NCBI GenBank assembly: GCA_935421135.1 | Contig: OW285189.1 | Coordinates: 21,392,298 to 21,456,297 of the forward strand | Reading direction: 5' to 3' | Source: Bugulina stolonifera | Lineage: Eukaryota > Bryozoa > Gymnolaemata > Cheilostomatida > Bugulidae | DNA: 64,000 nt | Part shown: piece after piece, positions 1 through 18,500 of the stretch | Numbering within the stretch: the stretch's first letter is position 1 | Layout: each line of letters opens with the position of its first letter | The notes under the pieces: model-generated | Seen by the model: the letters and a program-made list of their open reading frames with translations, nothing else | What the model was told of the DNA's origin: nothing | Databases searched by the model: none | Program-made: the position numbers and the translations under genes

Positions 1-1212
1 AGGTTACCAAATCTCATTCTAAAAACAACAAAACTTGACAGCTTTTTAATGAAGTTCAAAGTCCAACGTTCTATAAAAATCTGTTTATTCACAGAAGTCA
101 ATTATATAGTATTTAGGAAGTGCAGGCATTTTTACCTTCCTAGAATGACAGTTGAACTTGTAAACTTGTAAATAATGGTGCCACTATTTCTTGCAGATAT
201 CAAGACTTCATGAGTAAAGAGTGAACTTGTTCCAAAATGAGTAGAGGCTTAAAATGGAGCTTACGGCTCCCAATACTATGACCAATAATTACTGAACCGT
301 TATAAATATGAAAACATGAAAACTAGAATACAGATGAGGTGAGTGGTGATTTCTTATTAGATGTACAGTCATAAAATGATTTTTTAGAAAAGTACAGCAG
401 CAAAACCCCCAATGTGCATACCCTACCTCAATAATAACTGTGAAACCCTGAATTTCCATTACTTTACTAGAACCCTGGCATACAAATTTGCTAGAAAATA
501 TACAACTATTCCTATAAATAACCACATATTTAGTTGAGCTTGCAGTGCTATAGCCATGCAGAAATCTATGTGAATGTGCTGCAACTACCGAATTGCACAG
601 ATAACATATACATGTACATTCGAACAAAGAGGAAGCACAGGTTAAAATGATTTCAATATATAAATCTACATAAGCACTCTTTTGAATATCAAAAATATCT
701 ACGCCAATTTAAGGCCATGAGAGGCACGGATACAATAGGAATGAATGAATACAATAATGAGAAAGCTACAATCTGTAATCAACCCTAATAGCTTCACCTA
801 TGAATAGATAGTACATTCTATAGACTAATAAATAGTCATGTACTCACCCCAACTTAACTCACTGCTTTCTGTTTGATGTATTATCCTATATTTGCAGCTC
901 TAGAAAACAGAAAAAGTGCTGCATATAGTATTATGATTTAACATGACATGGAGGTACTAAATTAGAAAAACTATAACTGCCATTTTTCCCAATTTTTGAT
1001 AACAACCAGCATGTGTCTATGATTTGTTTATCAAATGGAGTAATAAATTGATCAAACGAGATTCAATTTTTCATTCAGCTAAAGCTAGAAGTTAATACTT
1101 CTGTTCAGGTTCCTCAGCTATTATCAAGATTAGGACATGATTGAGCAGGTTTCAAAAAGTTTAGAAGATAATCCAATTGTAGCATTCTAGTTGTACCACT
1201 AGGAGTTCTTAC

Positions 1213-2855
1213 TCTGCTATCTAAAACTGCATCCATAGTTCCAACAATCAAACCAGCCAAACCCTTTCCTTTTCCACGACCTTTCCTGTGTTGAAGAAGG
1301 AAGAACATATTTGCCCTTTCTGTCGTCCTGTAATATTATAAGAATATGCCCATTACAAGCTATCAACACTGTAGCTTCTATTAAAATGGTGATTGGATAT
1401 TGCATGTAGCTTCAGCTTATTGTAGAATAAATGTGATATATCTCCTGAACTTCAAATTTGCCCTATGTTTAGGAGATGTAGGCTTTGTGAAAAACAGCAC
1501 AAACAATGTTTTGTGCCAATGACCTAGTACTTGGTGAGGAATCCAAGAAGATGGAACAGAGATTATGCAATTCGAGAAAAGAATTAGATGACATAATCAC
1601 ATGTGAAAGTCTGAAAGAAAGAAGAATAGAAGTTTGCAAAAGGTTTGGAAAATCAAGTAAGCACCACTAGGTTAAACTATACAGGAAATGGCAAAGTTTG
1701 GGTGCACCGCAATACAACGACTACAGTGGAATGAACTTGTCCATAAGAGAGAAGGGAGGATTGGTGGCAAAGATGATGGTACACAGAAAGAGAGGAAGCC
1801 CACAACAGAGGTGATTCAACGTGATTAGGGAACATATGGGGAAACTAGATTTTTGTGAGGATAGGTAGGCAATATATGAAATTTTTTGATAGAACTTGGC
1901 ATCCTGCAGAACAAAGTGAACAAAGGGGATAAATTATCTATTTATACAGCAACATGCAAAATCATATGCGATCGCCGGGATGACAACTAATATTACTGAG
2001 GCATGCAATCTGATATTTGAGCGTCAATAACAGTCAACTTGTTACTAAGATGGAGACTACAAGGTATTTCAAGTTGCTAATAAACTTCAAGCAAAAAACT
2101 TGAAATGCATAATTCTCCTGGATTGCAGCAATCAGCTTTACTAAATAACATTTATTTATATTGACATCATATATAGACCATTACCACGAACTGTAAATGT
2201 GCTGCATATAACACCACAATGGTGCAACATCCAAATAGACGCTTTATTAAAAATCTGGAATGCAACGAGAGTGTAGCTGAAGCTTAAAAAGAACTTTAAT
2301 TCATGACCCTTGCTTTGTTAATGATGTAAAGTAAAGCATATCACTCTACTACACTTCATCACTAAGGAAAAAACATCGTGATAAGATCTGGTAGGCTAAT
2401 GATCCATCTATAACATTCGAAGATGTTAATGTGGATAAAGAGTTTTATGATATAATAATAATATAGGTGTACTAGATACACTTTGGCAGGCCTATAAAAA
2501 GAGCCTCATGTGTCCAAAATAAGGGAAAACATTAAGCCTAGTCATACAGGTTGCCAGCATTTGACCATTTCTAGGTTTGGGATTGTTGATGCCCTATCCT
2601 TAGATCTCGTATGTTTCTTGGTAGAACGCTACTATGGTAGATATGTTTGCTACAATAAACATTAGGAGTTGCATCCTGCTACCCATACCCATGCCTACCC
2701 AAATCCTTACCCTGCCAACCCAAGTCAACTGGTTTTTCTCATATCCAGCTCATTTATAATAATGAGAGAGTTTTATTTCTTTATAATGAAAGCAGAATAA
2801 CATATGCTTACCATAGAGCGTGAGCTAACAATATTTCTTCGCATTTCACCCACAT
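1213..2855 (-). CDS. TBC1D9/TBC1D8-like Rab GTPase-activating protein, N-terminal part (runs off left edge)
   Basis: Two minus-strand coding exons can be read. Exon 1 (2855 down to 2812) encodes MWVKCEEILLAHALW and ends in a GTAAGC donor with two bases of a Trp codon. Exon 2 (1327 down to 1213) follows an ATTACAG acceptor, completes that Trp, and continues TTERANMFFLLQHRKG, then GLAGLIVGTMDAVLDSR up to a GTAAGA donor. This matches the start of the TBC1D9/TBC1D8 family (MW-x-x-x-E-E-x-L-x-A-x-ALW-x-TERAN-x-x-F-x-LQ-x-RKG, then GLAGL-x-VGT-x-D-x-VLDS), which lies just ahead of the first GRAM domain. The family is known as GRAM-TBC proteins that stimulate GTP hydrolysis by Rabs. I found no further exon in 1-1212, so the next one probably lies beyond the edge. 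The start codon is at 2853-2855 and faces STT3A across 1.3 kb. The N-terminal match is strong. Which paralogue it is cannot be told from about 53 residues. Confidence 0.8.
1490..1940 (+). mobile_element. Decayed non-LTR retrotransposon 3' coding remnant (tentative)
   Basis: This lies in intron 1 of the TBC1D9-like gene, in the opposite orientation. One plus-strand frame is mostly open and reads KRGSPQQR, then NVIREHMGKLDF near 1790-1855. After a frame change comes RTWHPAEQ near 1890-1910. The order (basic KRGRP-like motif, a V/I-RE-x-M motif, an ED dipeptide, a W-x-P-A motif) resembles the C-terminal tail of many LINE reverse-transcriptase proteins. Several stops and at least one frameshift show it is dead. 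The upstream part (KLYRKWQSLGAP) is not recognised. Confidence 0.35.
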
Positions 2856-4133
2856 CTCTCTCAGTCTCTGGCCTAGGAGTCGTTCGACTCTTTCTCACTG
2901 ATAGTGATATTCGTGATATAAATTATGACAGTATAACCTTTTTTGTGGCATACAAAAGATTTTTTATACAAATTCTAAAAAGGCTGCATCATATAGAAGG
3001 CAGATAATATTCTACGGCTACGGTAAATGCAAATAACATATATATAGAAATTTTCAAATGAAGTTATTATTCCAAACTTTAATCAGCTGTCCTAGGGAGT
3101 GCATCCGGTTTTAGTTGTATCCAATCACAGAACCCGTTATAACGAGCAAAAGTGAATTTAAAATACATAGTTGATTATAGAATGTTTATATTAAATAATT
3201 AGTGTTATGTATAAAATAATAATAATCTATGTTTAAAAAATATTATTTTAGTAATGAAAAGCGATATCTATAAAATGTATGGTTAACAATCTACGAGACT
3301 ATAAACACTTTGACCAATCAGCGGTATTGCTATGTGGACTTTTTTCAGGGAGCAGCCATTTGCCAACGAAACCGGTGTAGAGAAAGAAAAAATAAAGTAA
3401 ATGAAGTGAAATGCAATCTTATGTCATTATTTTATATACATGAGTTGAGCTATAATTACGCAAGTTTTATATAAGATGAAATAGCAGATTTTTTATTTTG
3501 AATTTAAGTTTATTATTTATATAAAATATAAATAATTATAAATGTAATTAAATTAATAAAATTGTAATTTATAAATTATAATATAAATATAATTAATTAT
3601 ATTTATATTATAATAATAATTTGTTGTTTGTTATTATTTACTGTAATTATAATATTGTGTGATTAATGTGGTTTTATTTTTAATTTTCATTTAATATTTT
3701 TTATAAAAATTTAAATTGATGTACTGATGTGTTATTTATTAAATTTAGTTATTAATTGTTTTTATGATAATAATCACATGATAATATTGTACTATTAATA
3801 TTTGCATTAACACTTTACTAATAATCTAATGAATTGTTATTACAAAAAAAAAATAGTCATTATTATTTATTGATATTACATATTGACATTGATATTAGAC
3901 ATTCCATTGATATTATATTGACTATAATTGATAGGAACAAGACTACAAGTCCGTTCTTGCTCATTGATAGGAAGATCTTTCTGTTTAGCTGCATGCATAC
4001 TGTTCTAGTGCACCCAATCCTAGAGTATCCTATGCTACATGGGACTTGGAGAAAGTCAGTGTGTTGAGTTTTCACATCGGCATTGTTATTGCATATATCT
4101 ATAATTTTAGCGGAAGGATAGAACCTAGCCAAC
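2856..4133. promoter_or_regulatory. Shared intergenic region of the divergent TBC1D9-like and STT3A genes
   Basis: These 1.28 kb separate two divergent start codons, so they must contain the promoters and 5' UTRs of both genes. CCAAT motifs occur at 3121-3125 (in CCAATCAC) and 3314-3318 (in CCAATCAG). The stretch about 3480-3860 is almost pure A/T. No TATA box is placed convincingly. The short open frames here (for example 3834-4067) lack codon character and are taken as chance. Confidence 0.45.
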
Positions 4134-9614
<5,481 letters not shown>

Positions 9615-10255
9615 AATCTACAAGCTACTCTGTATAAAATGTGTATAAAGTATTATAATGGCAGGCCCTAGGGCTATGAGGGTATACTGATTATTACTCA
9701 CCTGGTATATTTATTTCATTTATATTTTAATGAATGACACTATTATAACTGTCTTTTACTATACTGCTTGTTAGTGTACTGATAGTGTCATAGGATGGCG
9801 GTTTCCATTCTTGTGAATTACCTGCACTTCAGTATCTTGTCAACATGGCCTGAAGATAACCAGTTGGGTGATGGTTTGTACACTTTCTTAGTGCTAGGGA
9901 CGTTCTATAATACTCTATAATGTTATGTGTAGTTCTTGTATTACTCATGCATGTGGCCTGTAGGTTTAGATGCAATTAATGTTTGTCTTTAAACATGAAC
10001 ATGTTTTAAATTTTGAACAACCTATTGTGAACTTAAACAGCTTCCTGTAACTCTTTTGAACAAGTATCATGACTTATCCATGCAGTTCAGTAATGCAATG
10101 CTCACTTCTTCAATGTCCATTTCTATTATGGTTTTGTATAATTTCAGTGATTTGTTAATCAGCAGTAGTTAGAGATCCTCTTCCTATCTAATTAGTTGTA
10201 ACTTTGGTTACAGGACCAATGCTAATCTTTTATGGCTCCATTAGCTTGTACAGCA

Positions 10256-10261
10256 AATAAA
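10256..10261 (+). terminator. Candidate STT3A polyadenylation signal (AATAAA)
   Basis: This is the first plus-strand AATAAA found downstream of the STT3A stop, about 640 bases away. No GT-rich element was confirmed, and a variant signal nearer the stop cannot be excluded. Confidence 0.4.
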
Positions 10262-10646
10262 GCTATGCATTCCTTAATTGTTCGCTAACTTCTTCCCCAA
10301 CACCTGTGGTATTTAGCACAGGCAAAAAATATCTGGTCAAAAGCTAATAATGTACAATACTATTCTAGTGTTTACTGGTTGGATCTGAGCTGAGGGTCCA
10401 TGTAATTGTACTGCAAGTAGATGTACATAAATAGCATTAGTTAGTTCTGTTAGTATACCTCAACTGGTTGGTTATTAAGAGAACTAAATACATTTTGCAA
10501 TGCAATTACAACCTTTATTATTATGTATAACACAATGATCATAAAGCATTGACACCCAGTGCATGAATGTCTACACACAGTGATGCAGGTAATTTATAAT
10601 TATGGAGCTTATACAATAATGTATAAGCATTTGATACTAATAAGAG

Positions 10647-10686
10647 GTTGTCCTCTCCCAAGTTTTTCTGCTTGGGAGAGGACAAC
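10647..10686. repeat. Perfect 16-bp inverted repeat with 8-base loop, followed by a T run
   Basis: GTTGTCCTCTCCCAAG (10647-10662), loop TTTTTCTG, then the exact reverse complement (10671-10686), followed by TTTTTATT. It lies about 1 kb downstream of the STT3A stop. The stem is GC-rich against an A/T-rich background. It could be a transcript hairpin or the core of a fold-back element. Confidence 0.85.
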
Positions 10687-12121
10687 TTTTTATTATGATT
10701 AATTATTTTAGAAGCATGGAGCTATCCCCTCCCTAACTCAATGTCTGAGCAAAGATAGTGGTCTGAGTACTGCAATGGTCGTAATTTAGAGTTGTCTTAT
10801 TATTTTATGGGTTGGTATGGGGCCAGATCGTTGGCTCATATTGAATCGCGACCTGCTAATTCATAGCCATAAATCTCATGAACAGGTTGATAGATTATTG
10901 GGTGTGCCATCATACTCCCATACGACATGTTACAATCTCTTGGAACATGTTACCTACAGCCGTTCACTTCAGTCTATCGAAATACATGTACATGGATAAA
11001 AATGAGTCCCCAAAAGGAATTAGTAACAAAAACACAAATATTTGCCACTAGATACAAGCAGTGTTATTTATGTAATCCATGAAAGTAGGTCGTTAATATG
11101 GTAATGAAATACATCAGTTTTAATACAGGCAACATTAGAATATACCAATGTTATTTCAATGTCAAATGTGAATGTATTAATTGTATAGGCCTATAACACT
11201 AATAATATAATTATAATAAATTATTAATATTATATATAAATATAATAGTAATTATTATATTATAGTTGTATTATTACTTGATGTTTTTATTTTATTAGAT
11301 AAGGTTCTAATAATGATAATCATTATGAAATTAAATAATGATAAATTAATTATTTGTTTGAACTGCACATCAATGGCTATCCATTTCAACTACTGAACTA
11401 GGCCTACCCACTATTCCCAGGCAGCGTGACAGTCTCTTACGTCTTCTTCTTTAGAACGTACTAGAGCTTGATGCAAGGGGTACGCCTCATCTGTTTTTGG
11501 TTTTTGTCAAGATTACTGTGGTCATATGTTCATGTCATGCTAACATTTTACACTAATATATGTTTGTTGCTATGTTTATTGTAGTAATTGTGACTTGAGT
11601 TCATGTATAGTCTTGGGCAGAAAGCTACCATGGTAGGCAGAAGTTTTTGCATAGATAGTGGGTGGCATACTGTCAACTATCCCTATTTGGGCGGGACCCT
11701 CCCTATTTCAAACTCTCACTTCCACCAGCTCCCTATATCCGTATATCCTCCCGATTTCAGGGCATCGGATTGGGATTTTTCATTTTTGTATTATATAATA
11801 TCCAATAGCCAAGATTATTCAATAAATAGCATCAAATTATTACCCTTGTTCAGTCTCATTTCACTCCATCTGGTATTTTGATGCAGCTTTGGAGTTATCA
11901 GCTACTACATAGCTTATATTGTGCATGTGCATGTGGTAGCTAATTTACATGTATTACTGATTATGTCAAAAGATAATGATTAGTGCTGTGATAGCAGTGA
12001 AGCTTGGCACCCATACTCCCCCCTCCCCCCTTCCAACTCTTCAAATGTATTTTTGCAGTTGGTAGTTAAGGTCTTGAAAATTTCACCTGTGCACCCGGAA
12101 GTGGGGACTCCCTATTATTTT

Positions 12122-12319
12122 TCACTCCATGTTGACAGGTATGGTGGGTGGGTCACCTCTTGTAGTAGCTCTAGTGACAATTGCATCAGCAGGATGATTG
12201 TTCATGAGCTCATCATAAGTATTAGCAAGAGCTTCGTGGTGTTCTTCAATCGCCAAAATGCGTAAGAGGAGGTTGTGTCGGTTCCTCCTGCGGCGGTTGC
12301 TAAGCGTATCAAGTCTCAC
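12122..12319 (-). mobile_element. Non-LTR retrotransposon reverse-transcriptase C-terminal fragment
   Basis: This is a 65-residue minus-strand frame. Its NRRRRNRHNLLLRIL, EEHHEAL and TYDEL segments align with QRRRNHRVGLFMRIL, EEQHPAL and AYEDL in the better preserved remnant at 43375-43938. Both resemble the region just after the reverse-transcriptase thumb of jockey/CR1-type LINEs. Only the tail is present, so it is a 5'-truncated or decayed copy. It lies just upstream of GPAM exon 1, in the opposite direction. Confidence 0.6.
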
Positions 12320-12567
12320 TCTTGTGCATGCTGCTTGATCAGGCTTTTATTTTAACTTCAGAGGTTTGAGTAATATTGAAATGTTACCTTCTGCATTTGC
12401 CAAAGCACCCCCCCCCTCGTTCCTATCCAAGCATTAGAACCCAATTTGTGGAATTCCCACTTTAGATTTTGGAGAGTAAACTGCTCTGGCTAATGTAGAG
12501 GTAATTGGTTGAAATGGTGGTTGCTTCTAAGCCTATTTATTTTATAGTAGGCCTAAACATTGGAACC

Positions 12568-15500
12568 ATGGCAGACGTAATGGATTCAATGAATGCTGTG
12601 TATGCTAAATGGGAGAAAAAGACCACAACCAATGGATCTGCACCAAATCCTCACCGTTCATACTCGGCAAATAATGTTCTAGAGAGTGGTAAGAGGGCCT
12701 GGAAAAGTAAGTTCAAAGAGATTCCTCCTCCACCAGAACGTCAGAGAAGGAATAGAGCATATCCTAGGCGCTCACAATCTGCTGCACAATTGGTAGGTCA
12801 CCTTGTAGGCCTAGTCGTACACTCTTACTTATCTTCTACACTCTGTATATATTTATCAATGGCCTATGAAATATAAACTTTGGACTGTAGATATCAGTTT
12901 ATGGGTCAGCTTGTTTACTGCTAGTGGAGTAGTTATGGATATGCTATGCTTATGCTACCTTACATTAGACAAGGGACAGTGGGTCGTATTTCATAGCTAT
13001 ATGAGGGAAGATAACTTTAACACTGGATTTCCCCAGCTATGACCAGATATGTTTTTTCACACTACATGTAGTTTATGCTCATGTTACAACTTGGTGACAT
13101 TTATAGTTGGCATAGCTCCAGTTCAGTATGGATGTAAAGGTTAAGTAACTCCTCATTTACTTAAAAAATAAAGAGTTACATTAGTGTTAGAAAATAGCCT
13201 TATAAGTTTCATGCCTGCTATTAAAATCCCACTACTTATTTTAGCCAGTTGCATCTATAGTTGGTGCATTTAAGGCAGCGCCCAGCATCAAACCTCCTTA
13301 TAATCAGTGGACAAGACCGATGACAGGAATGTGCTGCAAATGCATGCCAGTTAGCAGGGTAAGCTATACTAGATACTACTTGCTGCTTGAATGTCGTGTC
13401 TCTGGATATACATACATAGAACATGTAGATGTATCACATCTACATTGTACATTGCACTGTATCTACCTGTATCTACCTCCCAAGGACAACTTGACACTAT
13501 CTTGTTGCAGGATACGTTTGTCCATGATGCTATTCCAGAAATGCCAGATATTACCAATGTCCTTCGGCTTCCTGAACTTTCTTGGTTAGTAACCTACTCA
13601 CTGTTAATCTACATATTTAGCATTACATGCATGTATATATATATTAATTGTACACACCCTGTCTAATAACGTTCACACTGGAGCAAATTTCCAACAGTCT
13701 TAGCAAGTTATTTCACTCATATGAAGTATAAAAAATTAATTTGCCTTAGAAAAACTTGTTGGCAAAATATTTTCTGTAACGTTATCTTATAGAAGTTCGC
13801 TTAGAACAGTTCTTTATACATATATATACATTAATACACATCGTACAAGGTGTTTATGAAACCATCAAAAGTTGGTATCTTCAAATTTATGTTTATACTA
13901 CATGTATGTTGTAGCTTATGTTTGTGGTACTGTTACAATTATTGTTCTTGTCTGATACACTCACCGGACATATATACACGTAGGCTTATACTGTAGTAAT
14001 GTATTTGTAGCCAACACAGTAGACTACTGAGTATGGTATCAAATGTCGCCTACACATACAGGCACACAGTTAGGTTTGGTTATCCTAATATCACAGATTC
14101 AGTGCTACGGAGTCACAGATCTCAGCTAGCTGTAGAGAAAACTGTTCAAGAACTGCTGGAAGAACGAGGTAATGAACTGATGGTAGTGGTGATAAGATCA
14201 GGAAGACATGTAGTAATTGGTGAAGCTGTACCTGGTACTGTTGAATAGTAATGTTTGTTTTACTTTTTGGATTAATTAACGGTTCAAATCTCTATTGGTG
14301 TCGGTCTACCATAGTATAGTATGTATAGTATAGTATAGTGTAGCGTAGTGTAGTGTAGTATAGTATAGTATGCTACCACATTCTACACTGTATCATAATT
14401 ATTACGTCACTGTCTAATCTTCTACCTCACAGCATTTGGTCATACCAGAAGCTACATCTTGTCACATACCTACCAAGTGTCTGTATTATCAATGAGAATG
14501 ATGTAACATCTTCCTGTAGGCCTACCATTAGATGAAAATAGTAAAGAATACAAGAGGGAGAAAAAGAGATGCGACTCAAAGCTGAAGAAGTTGTTTAATA
14601 TAATGAACGCTGTCATGTCTATCCCCCTGTTCAAGTGAGTAGATTAGATACAGTTGTACTATTTAACAAGTAGTAAATATAATGTATACCAATATACTTT
14701 ATCAGCTACAAAAAGGGTCGTGTGGAGAGTTATTCTGTATGTTGTATGAATGTACATCACCATTTGGCTGCCCTTGGAATAAACTGCACTACAAGTTGCA
14801 ATCAATTGTCCACTGTGATCACGTAGTCAGATAAAATTTAGACAATCGTAGTTGTCTTATCTGATACACTGATAAAGATGCTATATTATTGTTCTAAGAC
14901 ATTGTTCATTTATGTATTGTTGCTCCTTTAGGGGAGTGGGCTGACATTAGAATCTAAAACACTCCCATAGCATTCCTGATGTATTGCAGGTATATTATCA
15001 TATGTGTTGATTTGACTATCCCTGTGCGTTATTTATATATACATGTACATTGTACATGTATAGCAAAAATATTATATGGAGCACCCCATTGTTATCAGTT
15101 TCTCTTTTAAGTTTAATATATCTTATAGTATTATTTATAGTATCTTATAGTATTATATATTTTTTATGTAACGTTAAACATTCACTCATTGTGCTAAATT
15201 TTGGTAATGAGCGGTAGAACACAGTAGTATCTCTGTATACACAGTGTTATCTCACCTACACATTGTTATAGGGTTACTGGGTGGTTCCTAAACACTGTAC
15301 TTGGTGCTCTACTCAACTCTGTACAAGTGCGAAACTCTCAGCTTGTGGCCCTTCGAGATGCTACCTTGGTGAGTAACACTGTCATATACTGTCATATATG
15401 TTGAGTACGTGTGCACTGTGGATGCTTGACTGTCCTAAACATGTACATGTGTAATTAAGTTTGCATCAGGCATATGGTTTACAGTATACAACTACAATAA

Positions 15501-18500
15501 CAAGTAGCTAGGTTATGCTGATTATTGACATAATGGACACTTGATAGCAGTTCTAACTCACGGAAGGCATTAATGACACTCTCTAATATAAGTTCAATAC
15601 AAGCTCCAGTTGTATCTCTTCTCTATCCAAGTGTACAGTAACGAATATTCGGTGAGAAGAAGGTAACCGCGCACAGCTTCCACTCCTTTCTCAATATGAT
15701 GCTGTTGTGCCCGTCATGCCTGTACAAAGTTTTTCAGTGAATATTGTTTTCTGTAGTCGGGAAAGCCTGTGGTTTATCTTCCAATGCATAGGAGCCATCT
15801 GGATTACGTATTGCTAACGTATATCCTATGGCATTACGGCATCAGAGCACCTTACGTAGCTGCCGGGGACAACCTGAATATATTCGGCTTTGGGTAAGTA
15901 TGCTTAGAAGTACAATAGATCTACTGCCAATCTCCATATAGTCAACAGTGGTATAGGTAGATAGGGGGATCTGAACATAAAATGTACAATCATTTTTTGC
16001 TTCCAGCAGGAATGCTGATGTCATACTGTGCATGTATAATATATGCGTTGTGACAGCTTTATATAACAGACCTGTAATTGTGTTTTGCTGGCCAACAGGT
16101 GGATATTACGATCTCTGGGAGGATTTTTTATCCGTAGGAGATTAGACAAAGAGGCTGGAAAGAAAGATCACCTGTACAGAGCAGTACTAAGTCAGGTGTG
16201 TATGCCATAAGCTTTGTTTAAGTGCAAGAGTACCAGCCTCTATTATGTTGCCGAGTCCGGTACTATTTGTATAAAGTAATTAGATCATTAGTATTCCAAT
16301 GCAGTAATATATTAAGTTACTTGTAGTACTTAGAAGAGCTACTAAAGCGAGGACAGAGTTTGGAGTTCTTTATCGAAGGAGGTAGAAGTCGAAGTGGTAA
16401 GGCATACTACCCCAAGGCTGGTCTGCTCTCCATTGTCGTAGACTGGGTTTTAGCGTCTAGAAATGAAACAGATGGTGAGTGAGTGCCTCAGTTTATAAGA
16501 TCCTCATTGAATGCTAGTTAGACAATAATACGAGTACTAGTTAGTATTACGTATTCGTATAACGGGCATAGTATAATATTATAAGATACAATACCTTGTG
16601 GTGAGGTTTGGTGGATTATAGAATATATAGTACATGTATATGGATGGCAGGTAATGTATAGTCTGACTAACACTTCACACTCGGAGGGAAGTCCTCGCTA
16701 CAACATGCAGGAGTCTACAATTGAAATAAATTGTAATGCTTTATTATGTCGCAATGCTCTATTAAATTTAGATGAGGTTATATACATATACAATGTAGCT
16801 AACAAGTATGTGTATGTGTGTTACTGTTGTAGGAATACTGAGACTGGATGCACTGATAGTTCCAGTAGGCATCAGCTATGAGAAGATTATTGATGGCAAC
16901 TTCACCCGGGAACAAATGGTGAGTTATTGGTCATGCTTCAACATTTTCTACATGTAGATCTAAATAGTCTTGCCCTACTAACTGGTACTTACTTGGTAAA
17001 TGGTTGAAAACCACAATTTAATGCATGTTTTTGTGTGATTTATTCTTCTGCTGTTACCACGTGCTAAGTCTTTCCGATTGCCAAATAAATACAAAGGATA
17101 TTATTAGACATGTACTAACAGTAGTATACTGATTTGCAGCTGAGTCTTTGGAGTTATACTCTCCTTCATTGTTGCATTTCAGGAGTGGATAACTCCTATA
17201 TTATATAGTCTTCATCAATTACCATGCATATAATATAATATACATTTTCTATAGGGGATGCCAAAGAAGCCTGAGTCCTTCTGGGCCACAGTCAAGGCAA
17301 TATGGAAACTGTTTAGTACAACCTTTGGCAATGTCAGAGTAGACTTCTGTCAGCCATTTTCTCTAAAGGTAGTGGTCATGTACCTTTCATTCTCTGCGCT
17401 GGCTGCTGCATAACGTGCATGCAGTTAGTGTACATCTAGCCTTCTTATATTGGTACTACGCTTGCGTTATTCCTATACCAAACAATTGGTGATGGTCTTA
17501 AGTTTAAAAGGAAATTTAGGTTGCAAATATACATTTATGTCATCGATGCAATATCACCAGGTCTCAGAACTATTTTAGGATGTTTTCTGCTTTCACCGTG
17601 TCCATCTTCTGTGTAATCTTTTCCAGGAGTACCTCACTGTGAATCAGAATGCATTAATACCCAATTCAGTACGTGGTGATAGCCCAGTGAACATACTCGG
17701 TAGACCTGGTCTCCGAGATAGTATGCAGGATCTATCATCTACTGACAGGTCAAATAATGCTCTGCCCCGATCTATTAGCGGTAACTCCATATATGGTATT
17801 GATATCAGCAAGGAGGACGAGAAGGTGGTGATAGATGGACTAGCTAGACATGTGGTGTACAGTAAGTATATTATTGTGCTAATCCAATACCATTTCTACT
17901 GTAACCAGTCATGAGAATATAACTCCCCCTCTGTTAAAATATATTAACACACAATTTTTTTCTTTAGGATGCTATTTAAAACTATTACATGGAAACATTT
18001 TTCTCCTATTTCATTGAAATCATAGAATGCATGATGCGCTACGCTTTAAATGGTAAAACCGATCTTTTCTATTAATGCAACTCAAAGTGAAATGTGCCTG
18101 CGTATGGCCTGTCATGTTTTATTAGGATATTTATACCAATAGTATTTAGCAATATTATATCATTAAAGCCAAGCAGAGTAATAATAATTATTATCAAATT
18201 AATTCAACTAAAATTATGGTGTATAATTATTATTAATTCAGAGCCTCAAAGTGAGTATGATTTTAGGCGTTTATTTACCATTTCTGGTGTGCTCCATCCA
18301 TGAGTGTGGGACAAGAAATTCAATGGAAAAGTATTTTAAATAAAAATCTCACAAGTTCTTCACAAAAATTATCAGAATGAATTAACCATTGCCGAATTTT
18401 CACCAATATATTTATGCAATTATATTCCGGTTTCAACCAAAGAGCTGCTCCTTTCTTCCTTTGGTATTATCATTAATTATACAGCATATTCGCCCCAATG

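Larger units (their letters stand above)
9615..12121. other. Intergenic region between STT3A and the GPAM upstream sequence, no gene recognised
   Basis: This stretch contains the STT3A 3' UTR, a candidate polyadenylation signal (10256-10261), a perfect hairpin (10647-10686), and a very A/T-rich stretch at about 11190-11350. The open frame at 11603-11881 shows no recognisable protein. I see no splice-linked coding exons. Confidence 0.6.

Noticed and set aside
289..627. 112-codon minus-strand frame near the left edge, considered as the next TBC1D9-like exon
   Set aside because: It does not resemble the GRAM-domain sequence expected after exon 2 and has no suitable phase-0 acceptor that I can support.
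11590..11780. Possible dispersed repeat shared with 44739-44795 and perhaps 56185-56260
   Set aside because: Short gapped similarity (CATGTATAGTCT...AAAGCT...GGTAGGC). Too weak by eye to call a family without an alignment score.
14820..14875. Imperfect inverted repeat (CAGATAA...TTATCTG with inner GACAA/TTGTC), considered as a small-RNA precursor
   Set aside because: The stem is short and interrupted. No support beyond chance pairing in A/T-rich DNA.
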